From NCBI RefSeq assembly GCF_024584515.1, contig NZ_CP102173.1, forward strand, positions 248,001-312,000: a stretch of 64,000 nucleotides of DNA, written 5' to 3'. Position 1 is the stretch's first letter; every line of letters starts with the position of its first letter. The notes below the pieces were generated by a model that was not told the origin of the DNA, ran no database searches, and was given only the letters and a program-made list of their open reading frames with translations. Both the position numbers and the translations under genes were made by a program. This stretch comes from Aeromicrobium wangtongii. GTDB lineage: Bacteria > Actinomycetota > Actinomycetes > Propionibacteriales > Nocardioidaceae. Of the stretch, positions 26,968 to 36,130 are shown in pieces.

Positions 26968-27758
26968 GCGTGGCCGCAGCACTGCTGACCGCGACGGCGG
27001 TCCTCCTGCGGTGGCCGTCGGGCAGCTGGCGGCTGCGCCGCCGCCTGGGAGGTCGCGCGCAGATCCCGAGGGGGTGGGCGATGTTGGCGGCCACGGCGAT
27101 CGCCGCATCCGCCCTGCCCCTGCTCCCGGCGGTGTCGGGGCCGCGGGTGGTGCTGGCCGCGACGGCCGCGGGCGTCATCTGGTTCGGCGCGGGTCAGCTG
27201 GGCCGGTCACGTCGGCGCGACCGCATGGCCCGGCTCCGCAGCGAGAGCATCGAGCTGGTGGGCCTGATGGCGGCCGAGCTGCGCGCCGGGGTGCTGCCAC
27301 AGCGGATGCTGACGGGACTGGCCGGGGACTTCGAGGTCGTGGCCGCCGCGGCGCGTGCCGCGGAGCTGGGTGGCGACGTGCCGGCCGTCCTGCGCGAGGC
27401 GGCCACCGAGCCCGGTCGTGGCCTGCTGCGCGACCTGGCCGGCGCCTGGCAGGTGGCCGACCGTTCGGGAGCGCCCCTGGCCACGGTCCTGGACCGGTTG
27501 GAGCAGTCCGCCCGGATCGATCGCGAGATCGCCCGCGAGATCGAGTCCGGGGTTGCGCCGGCCCGCGCCACCGGCCGTCTCATGGCCGCGCTCCCGGTCC
27601 TGGGGCTGATGCTGGGCTCGGGCATGGGCGGAGATCCGGTCGCGGTGCTCACGTCGACCTGGATCGGGGTCCTGTGCCTCGCCGCCGGGTGCGCCTTGGC
27701 CTGTGCGGGGATCGCCTGGATCGAGCACATCGCGGCCTCCGCCGCGCAGCCGCCGTGA
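26964..27758 (+). CDS. tadB: Tad secretion inner-membrane platform protein TadB
   Basis: 264 residues. Hydrophobic segments at about 37-75 and 205-255 enclose a GspF-like cytoplasmic region (LRSESIELVGLMAAELRAGV ... GAPLATVLDRLEQSARIDREI). Smaller than proteobacterial TadB, as usual for actinobacteria. Coupled at both ends by GTGA overlaps. Confidence 0.88.
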   Translation: MSVAAALLTATAVLLRWPSGSWRLRRRLGGRAQIPRGWAMLAATAIAASALPLLPAVSGPRVVLAATAAGVIWFGAGQLGRSRRRDRMARLRSESIELVGLMAAELRAGVLPQRMLTGLAGDFEVVAAAARAAELGGDVPAVLREAATEPGRGLLRDLAGAWQVADRSGAPLATVLDRLEQSARIDREIAREIESGVAPARATGRLMAALPVLGLMLGSGMGGDPVAVLTSTWIGVLCLAAGCALACAGIAWIEHIAASAAQPP

Positions 27759-28453
27759 GCGCAGCGCTGCTCGCCGCGCTGGCGGCCTGGTGTGCGGTGC
27801 CGCCGTCGGCCAGGCCGCGGGCCCGACGTGTCCTGCTGGCCCCTGCCGTGTCGCGCCGGGCCGAGCCGGCAGTCGTGGCCGCGGCACTCGTCCCGGTGGC
27901 GGCGGTGGTCGTGCTCGGGCCGGCGTGGGGGATCGTGGTCGGGCTGGTCCTCGTGCCACTCACGTACCGGGCCGTCGGGCGTCTGGAGTCGACGGCGGCG
28001 CGCCGGCGAGCGGCCCGCATCGAGGCGGACCTGCCCGGCGCCCTCGACCTGGTGGTCGCCGCGCTCCTGGTGGGCCGGCCACCTGTCACGGCATTCACCC
28101 TCGCCGCCGAGGCGACCCGCGAGCCGCTGGGAGCCGAGCTCGCCGTCGTGGCCGGCCGTCTCGCGCTGGCGGCCGATCCGGAGTCCGTCTGGCGCACGAT
28201 GGCGCACGACCCGGGACTGGCGCCCGTCGGGCGAGCGTTCCGGCGGGCCATGGCGTCGGGCATGCCGGTGGCCGAGATCGTCAGGGGCGTCGCCGACGAG
28301 CTGCGGCGCGAGCGAGCCGCCCGGCAGCGCGAGCGCAGCCAGCGCGTCGGCGTGCGGACGGCCGCGCCCTTGGGGCTGTGCTTCCTGCCGGCGTTCTTCC
28401 TGATCGGCATCGTCCCCACGATCGTGGCGACCTTCAGCTCGCTGTCCTGGTGA
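27755..28453 (+). CDS. tadC: Tad secretion inner-membrane platform protein TadC
   Basis: 232 residues. GspF-like domain (ARIEADLPGALDLVVAALLV ... SGMPVAEIVRGVADELR) between N-terminal hydrophobic segments (about 35-70) and a C-terminal one (LGLCFLPAFFLIGIVPTIVA). Partner of TadB. GTG start within the tadB stop. A 115-bp gap with a small GAACCG/CGGTTC hairpin (28510-28526) separates it from the pilin genes. Confidence 0.88.
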   Translation: MSAALLAALAAWCAVPPSARPRARRVLLAPAVSRRAEPAVVAAALVPVAAVVVLGPAWGIVVGLVLVPLTYRAVGRLESTAARRRAARIEADLPGALDLVVAALLVGRPPVTAFTLAAEATREPLGAELAVVAGRLALAADPESVWRTMAHDPGLAPVGRAFRRAMASGMPVAEIVRGVADELRRERAARQRERSQRVGVRTAAPLGLCFLPAFFLIGIVPTIVATFSSLSW

Positions 28454-28568
28454 TGTCCACACCGGGTGGCCGCGGTCGGACTGTCCCCAGCCCTTGGTCG
28501 TCGATCGCAGAACCGGCGTCCGGTTCCCCATCTTCTGGTCGACACATCCACCCATGAAGGGACGATCC

Positions 28569-28742
28569 ATGAAGAAGCTGTTCAACCGCGACGAGTCGGG
28601 CATGTCGACCTCGGAGTACGCCGTCGGCACGCTGGGCGCCTGCACGATCGGCGGTGTGCTGGTCAAGATCGGCCAGTCCGAGTGGTTCGGAGACCTGGTC
28701 CGGGACCTGTTCGACAAGATCCCCGGGATCCTGCCGTTCTGA
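28569..28742 (+). CDS. DUF4244 Flp-pilin-like protein, copy 1
   Basis: 57 residues. Short basic leader (MKKLFNRDESG), then MSTSEYAVGTLGACTIGGVL, the glutamate-containing hydrophobic helix of Flp-type pilins, and a polar tail DLVRDLFDKIPGILPF. DUF4244 proteins replace classical Flp in actinobacterial tad loci and are the presumed pilus subunit. ATG 28569 has AAGGGA 6 nt upstream; an in-frame ATG at 28554 is less well placed. Confidence 0.85.
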   Translation: MKKLFNRDESGMSTSEYAVGTLGACTIGGVLVKIGQSEWFGDLVRDLFDKIPGILPF

Positions 28743-28747
28743 CCACT

Positions 28748-28775
28748 CCGGGGCGGTGCGGTGGCGCCGCCCCGG
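28748..28775 (+). terminator. Hairpin between the two pilin genes
   Basis: Perfect 9-bp stem CCGGGGCGG (28748-28756) with CCGCCCCGG (28767-28775), 10-nt loop, without T-tract, starting 5 bp after the copy-1 stop. It could stabilise or partly terminate the first pilin mRNA. Confidence 0.55.
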
Positions 28776-28798
28776 CCCGCTCTCCGGAAGGATCTTCC

Positions 28799-28999
28799 AT
28801 GACCCAACAAGACGATGAGGGAACGACGACCGCCGAGTACGCGGTGGGCACGATCGGCGCCTGCACCCTCGCGCTCGTGCTCCACGAGCTCGTGGCCGAC
28901 GGCTACTGGTTCGAGCGTGTCACCGAGATCTTCGTGCGGGCCCTCAGATGGCACAACTTCCTCGACGGGGTGCCCATCCCGCGGATCAGGCTGCGATGA
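28799..28999 (+). CDS. DUF4244 Flp-pilin-like protein, copy 2
   Basis: 66 residues. Contains TTTAEYAVGTIGACTLALVLHEL, clearly duplicated from copy 1 (EYAVGT-GACT core) but with a different, longer and more basic tail (VRALRWHNFLDGVPIPRIRLR). Probably a minor pilin or a divergent paralogue. GGAAGG ribosome-binding site upstream of ATG 28799. Stop overlaps the TadE gene by ATGA. Confidence 0.82.
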   Translation: MTQQDDEGTTTAEYAVGTIGACTLALVLHELVADGYWFERVTEIFVRALRWHNFLDGVPIPRIRLR

Positions 29000-29346
29000 G
29001 GCGCGAGCGCGGCATGGTCACGGCCGAGCTGATGACGGTCATGCCCTTCGCGATCGCTCTGGCGTTCGCCCTGCTGTGGGTCGTGTCGCTCGGGCTCACC
29101 CAGGTCCGCCTCGCCGATGCGTCGCGGGAGTCCGCCCGCATGGTGGCCCGCGGGGAGTCGCAGCACGCGGCCGAGGCCATGGCCAAGCGACACGCTCCCG
29201 GACGCGCGACCGTCGACGTCACGACACGCGACGGGGTGGTGACGGTGACCGTGGCGACGAGGTCGCAGCTGCCGATCCCGTTCTTCTCGGGGGTCGGTTC
29301 GCGTCCGATGCAGTCCACCTCGGTGGCTGCTGCGGAGATCCCATGA
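28996..29346 (+). CDS. TadE-family pseudopilin
   Basis: 116 residues. Basic start (MRRERG) then MVTAELMTVMPFAIALAFAL, the TadE-like prepilin helix with conserved glutamate, followed by an extracytoplasmic region. Matches Rv3655c by order. Overlaps both neighbours by ATGA. Confidence 0.85.
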   Translation: MRRERGMVTAELMTVMPFAIALAFALLWVVSLGLTQVRLADASRESARMVARGESQHAAEAMAKRHAPGRATVDVTTRDGVVTVTVATRSQLPIPFFSGVGSRPMQSTSVAAAEIP

Positions 29347-29693
29347 GGGACCGCGGCGCGATGGCCGTCCACGCCGTGACGCTCTCGATCCTGCTGGTCG
29401 TGGTGGCGCTGGTCGTCGTCCAGGGAGCAGGCCTGGTGCGGATGCGGCACCGGGTCGCGGCGGCGGCCGACCTGGCGGCCCTGGCCGCGTCCCAGGCCAG
29501 CGTCGAGGGCCGGGACGGTTGCCGCGTCGCACGGTCCATTGCCCGCCGCAACGGGGCGGAGCTGACCCGGTGCCGCATGGACTACGACGTCGCGACGGTC
29601 ACCGCCCGGGCCACGAGCCCGCCCTGGTGGGGCGGCCGCTGGGCCACCGAGCAACGGGCCCGCGCGGCGCCGGAGTCCTATGTGGCGCGGTGA
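29343..29693 (+). CDS. Rv3654c-like Tad-locus pseudopilin (TadG/TadE type)
   Basis: 116 residues. MRDRGAMAVHAVTLSILLVV opens a single membrane helix typical of TadG-N (PF13400-like) proteins; the following MRHRVAAAADLAALAASQA is the diagnostic continuation (ADLAALA). Two cysteines (in DGCRVA and LTRCRM) could form a disulfide outside. Last gene of the operon. Confidence 0.83.
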   Translation: MRDRGAMAVHAVTLSILLVVVALVVVQGAGLVRMRHRVAAAADLAALAASQASVEGRDGCRVARSIARRNGAELTRCRMDYDVATVTARATSPPWWGGRWATEQRARAAPESYVAR

Positions 29694-29697
29694 CGGC

Positions 29698-30669
29698 TCA
29701 GCCGCGCCGCAGGACGCGCCGGGCGGCCCGAACCGCGGCCCGTTTGCGCTCGATGAGCCGGCGCTCGCGATCGCTGACCGTGAAGCCCTTCGCGGGGGTC
29801 TGCAGAGTGCGGAACCGGTCGGGGGAGTCGTTGGTGTGCTTCTTGCCCTTCGCGCGCAGCTCTTTGTCCCGTTCGGGGCTGCGATCGCGCGGCAGCCGAC
29901 GCAGGACGGCGTAGAACTCCAGCTCGTTGGGACGCGTGTTCTGGACCTTTTCGACGATGAACTCGCACAGGCCCAGCTCGCCCAGCTCGTTGATCTGCTG
30001 GATCAGGGTGAGCGGGCGGAACGTCCAGACATGTGAGTCGACGTACCGGCCGGCCTTGGCCTGCTCGACCCCGGCCATGACGAGGGGCAGGCCATGTTGT
30101 CTGGACCCGGCGAGGCCGGGTCTCTTGTCGGCCCACGCCTCGGCGGCCGTGATGGTCGAGGCGGAGCGCAGGTAGTCGTACACGGCGCGGACGCTGGGGA
30201 TCAGATCCTGCTGGTGGTGGGCCTGCAGCATCTGCCCGACGGTCGTCTGGGGCCGGTAGGCGTCGAAGGAGTAGCGAGTGTCCGGCACGGCGAGCACCAG
30301 CGCGCCGTCGTCGCGCAGCAGCGTCGCGATGTCGTCGAGCCAGGTGATCAGGTCCGGGACGTGCTCGATGACGTGGGACGCCAGGACCCACGAGTACGGC
30401 GCGTTGGCCTTCGCGGCTTCCGACAGCGGACGGATGGTGCCGTCGGGGCCGGTCAGTGGGAAGTCGACCGGCGCGATGTCATCCCCGGGGATGTTCGGGT
30501 CGCCGGCGTAGTGGGCCACGAGCTCCTCGGTGGGGAGGATGTCGACATAGCTGACGTCCCAGTCCGACTTGCGCATGATCGGGTTGTGGAGGGGAGCGAT
30601 CTCCAGCCCCGGCCCGTGATCGAGGTCGGTCAGCTCGATGATCCTTCGCGAACGCTCGTCCATCGTCAC
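29698..30669 (-). CDS. SAM-dependent methyltransferase
   Basis: 323 residues. Methyltransferase core with GPGLEIAPLHNPIM (motif I region), VLASHVIEHVPDLITWLDDI and LLRDDGALVLAVPDTRYSFD, typical of class I enzymes of the Methyltransf_11/23 kind. The lysine/arginine-rich C-terminal 70 residues (AKGKKHTND ... ERKRAAVRAARRVLRRG) may bind nucleic acid or membrane. The GTG at 30669 is chosen for its AGGAG 8 nt upstream; an ATG two codons later is possible. Convergent with the tad operon (4-bp gap). Substrate unknown. Confidence 0.8.
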   Translation of the reverse strand: MTMDERSRRIIELTDLDHGPGLEIAPLHNPIMRKSDWDVSYVDILPTEELVAHYAGDPNIPGDDIAPVDFPLTGPDGTIRPLSEAAKANAPYSWVLASHVIEHVPDLITWLDDIATLLRDDGALVLAVPDTRYSFDAYRPQTTVGQMLQAHHQQDLIPSVRAVYDYLRSASTITAAEAWADKRPGLAGSRQHGLPLVMAGVEQAKAGRYVDSHVWTFRPLTLIQQINELGELGLCEFIVEKVQNTRPNELEFYAVLRRLPRDRSPERDKELRAKGKKHTNDSPDRFRTLQTPAKGFTVSDRERRLIERKRAAVRAARRVLRRG

Positions 30670-30756
30670 AATTGCGTCTCCTGGTCGGGGGCGGCTACCC
30701 CGATCAGAATGGTGCACGGGGGACGCCCCGGCAACCTCCTCGCGGCATGCGCGTCG

Positions 30757-33072
30757 CTAGCGCGCCGGTGGCGGCGTCGACGGAGCGTCGGCCAGGAAGG
30801 CGTCCAGCAGGCGGATTGCGCCGGCCTTGTCGAGCGGCTCGTTGCCGTTGCCGCACTTGGGCGAGTACACGCACGACGGGCAGCCGTCGGGGCATGCGCA
30901 CGCCGCGATCGCATCGCGCGTGACCCGCAGCCACGTGGCGGCGAGCTCGTAGCCCCGCTCGGCGAAGCCGGCTCCGCCGGGATATCCGTCGTAGACGAAG
31001 ACGGTCAGCGTCCCGGTGTCGGGGTGCAGGGCGGTCGACACGCCGCCGATGTCCCAGCGGTCGCACGTGGCCAGCAGCGGCAGCAGGCCGATGGCCGCGT
31101 GCTCGGCGGCGTGGGCCGAACCGGGGACGTCCTCGGTGCCCATCGTCGCCGCGACGACCTCGGGCGACAGCGTCCACCAGACGGCCTTGGTCAGCAGCGA
31201 CCGTGCCGGCAGGTCGAGCAGCTCCTCGCCGAGGATCCCGCCGCCGGTCGTGCTGCGCATGAGGTATGCCACGACCTGGTTGACGACCTCGACGGAGCCG
31301 AACGACATCGCGGCGGCGCCCCACTGCTCGGTGCGCTCCGTCTCGGTGATCGCGATCTCGGTGATGGACCGCGCCGACGTGGAGTACTCGGGGTTGTCCC
31401 GGTGCACCATCGCGACCCCGTGCTCGACGTCGTACTCGTCCACGACGTGCACATCGCCCTGGTGCACGTAGACGGCTCCCTCGTGCACCGTCGAGTCCGC
31501 CGATCCGGCGTCGACCGTCCCGATGAGCCGCCCGGTCGAGGCATCGACGATCTGGACGGGGGCGCCACCGCTGGAGCGGATGTCGGCCAGGTCGCTGGCG
31601 CGCTCACGCTTGGTCCAGAACCATCCGGCCTGCCGCTTGCGCAACCAGCCGGCCGCCTCCAGCGCCTCGACCCCCTCGGCCGCTCGGGGGCCGAACATCG
31701 AGAAGTCCTCCTCGGTGAGGGGCAGCTCCTGGGCCGCAGCCGCCAGGTGGGGGCCGAGGACGTAGGGATTGTCCGGGTCGAACACGGATGCCTCGACCGC
31801 CGTGCCGAGCAGGGCCTCGGGATGGTGCACCAGATAGGTGTCGATCGGCTCGTCGCGCGCGACCAGGATCCCGATCGAGTCGCGTCCCGCCCGTCCGGCC
31901 CGGCCGAACTGCTGCTGCAGGGCGGCCCGGGTGCCGGGAAAGCCGACCGTGATGACGGCGTCGAGGCCGGCGACGTCGATGCCCAGCTCGAGGGCGTTGG
32001 TGCTGGCCAGCCCCAGCAGGTCTCCGCTCCGCAGCCGGTGCTCCAGGTCGCGGCGCTCCTCGGGCAGGTAGCCGCCGCGGTAGGTGGCGACACGCCCCAC
32101 CAGCTCCGGGTCGACCTCGGCCAGTCGCCGCTGTGCCGTCGCCGCGACGGTCTCGGCGCCACGACGCGACCGGACGAAGGCGATCGTCCGGACCTTGCCG
32201 ATCACCAGGTCGGTCAGCAGCTCGCCGGCCTCCGAGGTGGCCGAGCGTCGCACCACGGTGGCCGACTCCGGATCGAGCCCCGGAAGGATCGGCGGCTCCC
32301 ACAGTGCGATCGTGCGGGCGGCGTGCGGGGAGGCGTCGTCGGTCACGGGCACCACGTCCAGCCCGGTCAGCCGTCCCGCGAACACCTCCGGCTCGGCGAC
32401 GGTCGCCGACGACAGCACGAACGTCGGGTCGGCCCCGTAGTGCGCGCAGATGCGACGCAGCCGCCGCAGGACGTGCGCGACGTGGGCGCCGAACACGCCG
32501 CGGTAGTGGTGGCACTCGTCGATCACGACATGGGTGAGCCCACCCAGCACCCGGGCCCAGCGGGCGTGTGCCGGGAGGATCGAGTGGTGCAGCGTGTCGG
32601 GATTGGTGAGCAGGTAGTTCGCGTGGTCGCGGGCCCAGGCGCGTTCCTCCCGCGAGTTGTCCCCGTCGACGGTCGCCGGACGCGCGAAGGCCGAGGCCCC
32701 TGCGAGGCGGCGCAGCTGGTCGGCGGCGAGGGCCTTGGTCGGCGCGAGGTACAGCACGGTCGGGCGGCGATTGCCGCGCAGCGCGCTGCCGGTGCGTCCG
32801 GCGGCCAAGCCGGTCAGGGCAGGGGCCTGGAACACCAGTGACTTGCCCGAGGCCGTACCGGTCGAGATGACGGTGTGCCGACCGGCGTGCACGTGGTGCA
32901 GCGCCTCGGCCTGGTGGCCCCACAGGGTCTCGATGCCCTCAGCTGCGTACATGGCCCGGACGTCCGGGTCGATCCAGTCCGGCCACGGCTCGACGACGGC
33001 CTCGCGGGCGGGAACCTGCTCGACGTGGGTCACCCGGTCGCCGTAGCGCAGCACGAGATCGGCGGGGTCCAC
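30757..33072 (-). CDS. DEAD/DEAH helicase with DUF1998 zinc domain (MrfA/YprA-like, Rv3649 type)
   Basis: 771 residues. Superfamily 2 helicase: Walker A STGTASGKSLVF, box II DECH (VVIDECHHYRG), motif III SSATV, motif VI QQFGRAGRAGR. The C-terminal DUF1998 module has four cysteines, CACPDGCPSC and SPKCG, which bind zinc in MrfA, a B. subtilis 3'-5' helicase for mitomycin-C damage. Excision-repair role is inferred. GTG 33072 (GGGAG upstream) gives the same length as I recall for Rv3649; a GTG at 33093 would add 7 residues. Upstream of the methyltransferase on the same strand. Confidence 0.88.
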   Translation of the reverse strand: MDPADLVLRYGDRVTHVEQVPAREAVVEPWPDWIDPDVRAMYAAEGIETLWGHQAEALHHVHAGRHTVISTGTASGKSLVFQAPALTGLAAGRTGSALRGNRRPTVLYLAPTKALAADQLRRLAGASAFARPATVDGDNSREERAWARDHANYLLTNPDTLHHSILPAHARWARVLGGLTHVVIDECHHYRGVFGAHVAHVLRRLRRICAHYGADPTFVLSSATVAEPEVFAGRLTGLDVVPVTDDASPHAARTIALWEPPILPGLDPESATVVRRSATSEAGELLTDLVIGKVRTIAFVRSRRGAETVAATAQRRLAEVDPELVGRVATYRGGYLPEERRDLEHRLRSGDLLGLASTNALELGIDVAGLDAVITVGFPGTRAALQQQFGRAGRAGRDSIGILVARDEPIDTYLVHHPEALLGTAVEASVFDPDNPYVLGPHLAAAAQELPLTEEDFSMFGPRAAEGVEALEAAGWLRKRQAGWFWTKRERASDLADIRSSGGAPVQIVDASTGRLIGTVDAGSADSTVHEGAVYVHQGDVHVVDEYDVEHGVAMVHRDNPEYSTSARSITEIAITETERTEQWGAAAMSFGSVEVVNQVVAYLMRSTTGGGILGEELLDLPARSLLTKAVWWTLSPEVVAATMGTEDVPGSAHAAEHAAIGLLPLLATCDRWDIGGVSTALHPDTGTLTVFVYDGYPGGAGFAERGYELAATWLRVTRDAIAACACPDGCPSCVYSPKCGNGNEPLDKAGAIRLLDAFLADAPSTPPPAR

Positions 33073-33199
33073 CCCCTGATTCTCCCAGAGCACAGGTCAG
33101 CGGCGCCCGCCCGCGTCTCCCGACGGCGGGCCCGCCGTGGTGATGCATGATTGAATGCAGCCCCGTACGGGTTTTGCGTGAGCACAAGGGAGATCGTTG

Positions 33200-33541
33200 A
33201 TGGAGCTGGCACTGACGGCCCGCACGGATGGTGACTTCGAGATCATCGAGGTCGGCGGCGAGATCGACGTCTACACGGCGCCCCGCCTCCGCGAAGCCAT
33301 CGTGGCCGCCGTCGATGCGGGCCACATCCGGCTGATCGTCGACGTCCGCAAGGTCGACTTCCTGGACTCCACCGGTCTGGGCGTCCTCGTGGGCGCCCTC
33401 AAGCGGGTGCGGGCCGACGGCGGATCGCTGGACATCGTCTGCACGCAGGAGCGCATTCTCAAGATCTTCCAGATCACGGGCCTGGACAAGGTGTTCGGTC
33501 TTCACGCATCGGTCGAAGAGGCTCGTACGGCACAGCCGTAA
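33200..33541 (+). CDS. STAS-domain anti-sigma factor antagonist
   Basis: 113 residues, a single STAS domain. The phosphorylatable serine lies in [12 protein letters not shown] (about residue 55), as in SpoIIAA/RsbV. Opens [20 protein letters not shown]. Partner anti-sigma kinase not in the window. AGGGAG 7 nt before ATG 33200; a TTG just upstream is ignored. Divergent from the helicase. Probably part of a general-stress sigma factor switch. Confidence 0.9.
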   Translation: MELALTARTDGDFEIIEVGGEIDVYTAPRLREAIVAAVDAGHIRLIVDVRKVDFLDSTGLGVLVGALKRVRADGGSLDIVCTQERILKIFQITGLDKVFGLHASVEEARTAQP

Positions 33542-33570
33542 CTTTGTGTCGATTTTCCGCAGTTCCTCCA

Positions 33571-33586
33571 TGTAACGTGCGTCACG
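33571..33586. promoter_or_regulatory. Candidate Crp box upstream of hppA
   Basis: TGTAA-CGTGCG-TCACG matches 8 of 10 conserved positions of TGTGA-N6-TCACA and is a near palindrome (GTAACGTGCGTCAC). It ends 53 bp before the hppA start. Confidence 0.3.
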
Positions 33587-33639
33587 CGGTCTGCCCGCCA
33601 GCCCGCTGCAGTCCCTGACCTGCTCTCTGGAGGATTTTC

Positions 33640-36123
33640 ATGGCGAACGCGACTCTCGTTGCGGCTGCCGGAGACATCGACCTGTCCAACGACAACACGA
33701 TCATCGTGGCTGTCGTGGCGGGCATCGGTCTCCTGGCACTGATCATGGCCGCGGTCTTCCGCGCCGAGGTACTCAAGGCGTCCGAGGGCACCGAGAGGAT
33801 GCAGGAGATCGCGTTCGCGGTCCAGGAGGGGGCCTCTGCCTACCTCGGGCGCATGTTCAAGACCTTGGCGGTGTTCGCGATCCTGGCGTTCGCCCTGCTG
33901 TTCCTGCTGCCGGGTGACGCCGACATCCGCATCGGCCGGTCGGTGTTCTTCCTGCTGGGTGCCGGCTTCTCGGCCGCGATCGGATATCTGGGCATGTGGC
34001 TGGCGACCCGGGCGAACCTGCGTGTGGCCGCGGCCGCCCAGGAGGCCGGACGCGAGGACGCGATGCGCATCGCCTTCCGCACCGGCGGGCACGTCGGCAT
34101 GCTGACGGTGGGTCTGGGCCTGCTCGGCGCCGCCGCGGTCGTCCTGATCTACCAGGGTGACGCCCCGTCGGTCCTCGAGGGCTTCGGCTTCGGCGCCGCG
34201 TTGCTGGCGATGTTCATGCGCGTCGGCGGCGGCATCTTCACCAAGGCCGCCGATGTGGGCGCCGACCTGGTGGGCAAGGTCGAGCAGAACATCCCCGAGG
34301 ACGATCCGCGCAACGCCGCGACGATCGCCGACAACGTGGGCGACAACGTGGGCGACTGCGCCGGCATGGCGGCCGACCTGTTCGAGTCCTACGCCGTGAC
34401 CCTGGTCGCCGCCCTGATCCTGGGATCGGTCGCGTTCGGCGAGCAGGGCCTGGTGTTCCCGCTCATCGTCCCGGCCATCGGCGCCGTGACCGCGCTCCTC
34501 GGCGTCTACCTGACCCGCCCCCGTGCGGGGGAGGGCGGACTGACCACGATCAACCGCTCCTTCTACATCTCGGCGCTCATCTCGGCGATCGTCTCCTCGG
34601 TCGCGGCCTGGTTCTACCTGCCGTCGTCGTTCGACCAGCTCGACTTCGCCGCGGCCGGTGAGGAGAACGAGCTGGTCACGCAATTCTTCTCCACCACCGA
34701 CACCGCCGCGCTGGACGGCGATCCCCGGGTCATCGCGATCGTCGCGGTCCTGATCGGCATCGTCCTGGCTGCGGTCATCCTGGCCCTGACCGGCTACTTC
34801 ACCGGCACCGAGACCCGTCCGGTCAAGGATGTGGGCAAGACCTCGCTGACCGGCGCGGCCACCGTCATCCTGTCCGGGCTGTCGGTCGGCTTCGAGTCGG
34901 CCGTCTACACCGCCCTGGTCATCTCGGCGGCCGTGTTCGGCGCCTTCCTGCTGGGCAGCGGATCGATCGTGGTCTCGCTGTTCGCGGTGGCCCTGGCGGG
35001 CTGCGGGCTGCTCACGACCGTTGGTGTGATCGTCGCGATGGACACCTTCGGACCGGTCAGCGACAACGCACAGGGCATCGCGGAGATGTCCGGCGACGTC
35101 GACGAGTCGGGCGCGCAGATCCTCACCGAGCTGGACGCCGTCGGCAACACCACCAAGGCCATCACCAAGGGCATCGCGATCGCGACGGCCGTGCTGGCCG
35201 CGACGGCGTTGTTCGGCTCGTTCTCGGATGCCATCAAGGAGGAGTTCTCCAAGGTCCTGCGGTCGTTCGACATCCAGTCCCAGGCCGGCATCGCGGAGTT
35301 CCAGGACTTCGCCAGGGACATCACGTCCGGCGAGGTCGACTCGCTGCGCGGCGTGCTGAACGTCGGCGATCCCAGCCTGCTGGTCGGGCTGATCATCGGC
35401 TCCGCGGTCGTGTTCTTGTTCACCGGCCTGGCCATCAACGCGGTCGGCCGGGCCGCCGGTGCGGTCGTCTACGAAGTTCGCCGCCAGTTCCGCGACATCC
35501 CCGGGATCATGGAGGGAACCGGGCGTCCCGAGTACGGCAAGGTCGTCGACATCTGCACGCGTGACTCGCTGCGTGAGCTGGCCACCCCCGGCATCCTGGC
35601 CATCTTCGCCCCGATCGCGGTCGGTTTCGGCCTCGGCGTCGGCCCCCTGGGCGCCTATCTCGCCGGTGCGATCGGCACGGGTCTGTTGATGGCGGTGTTC
35701 CTGGCCAACTCCGGTGGCGCGTGGGACAACGCCAAGAAGCTGGTCGAGGACGGCAACCACGGCGGCAAGGGATCGCTCGCCCACGAGGCGACCATCATCG
35801 GCGACACGGTCGGCGATCCGTTCAAGGACACCGCCGGCCCGGCGATCAACCCGCTGCTCAAGGTCATGAACCTGGTGTCGCTGCTGATCGTCCCGCTGAT
35901 CATCCGGTACTCGTACGGCGAGGACGCCAGCGACGTCATCCGCTACACGATTGCCGGCGTCGCCGTCGTCATCATCGCGGCCGCGGTCTACGCGTCCAAG
36001 CGCCGCCCGATCACGTTCGAGACCGGGAGCATCGACAACGACGGCACCGGCGGCACCGGCGGCAACGGAACGGGCGTCCACAACATGAGCCCCGACCCCG
36101 ACAAGTCGGTCCCCGCCACCTGA
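33640..36123 (+). CDS. hppA: Membrane-bound proton-translocating pyrophosphatase
   Basis: 827 residues, about 16 membrane segments. Pyrophosphate-binding motifs: ADVGADLVGKVE, DDPRNAATIADNVGDNVGDC and, late, NAKKLVEDGNHGGKGS with GDTVGDPFKDTAGPA. The cation-type determinant reads GNTTKAITKG: a lysine where K+-dependent enzymes have alanine, so this should be a K+-independent H+ pump. The C-terminus adds a glycine/threonine-rich tail. GGAGGA 5 nt before ATG 33640 indicates strong translation. Uses PPi to energise the membrane. Confidence 0.96.
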   Translation: MANATLVAAAGDIDLSNDNTIIVAVVAGIGLLALIMAAVFRAEVLKASEGTERMQEIAFAVQEGASAYLGRMFKTLAVFAILAFALLFLLPGDADIRIGRSVFFLLGAGFSAAIGYLGMWLATRANLRVAAAAQEAGREDAMRIAFRTGGHVGMLTVGLGLLGAAAVVLIYQGDAPSVLEGFGFGAALLAMFMRVGGGIFTKAADVGADLVGKVEQNIPEDDPRNAATIADNVGDNVGDCAGMAADLFESYAVTLVAALILGSVAFGEQGLVFPLIVPAIGAVTALLGVYLTRPRAGEGGLTTINRSFYISALISAIVSSVAAWFYLPSSFDQLDFAAAGEENELVTQFFSTTDTAALDGDPRVIAIVAVLIGIVLAAVILALTGYFTGTETRPVKDVGKTSLTGAATVILSGLSVGFESAVYTALVISAAVFGAFLLGSGSIVVSLFAVALAGCGLLTTVGVIVAMDTFGPVSDNAQGIAEMSGDVDESGAQILTELDAVGNTTKAITKGIAIATAVLAATALFGSFSDAIKEEFSKVLRSFDIQSQAGIAEFQDFARDITSGEVDSLRGVLNVGDPSLLVGLIIGSAVVFLFTGLAINAVGRAAGAVVYEVRRQFRDIPGIMEGTGRPEYGKVVDICTRDSLRELATPGILAIFAPIAVGFGLGVGPLGAYLAGAIGTGLLMAVFLANSGGAWDNAKKLVEDGNHGGKGSLAHEATIIGDTVGDPFKDTAGPAINPLLKVMNLVSLLIVPLIIRYSYGEDASDVIRYTIAGVAVVIIAAAVYASKRRPITFETGSIDNDGTGGTGGNGTGVHNMSPDPDKSVPAT

Positions 36124-36130
36124 CCCCGCC

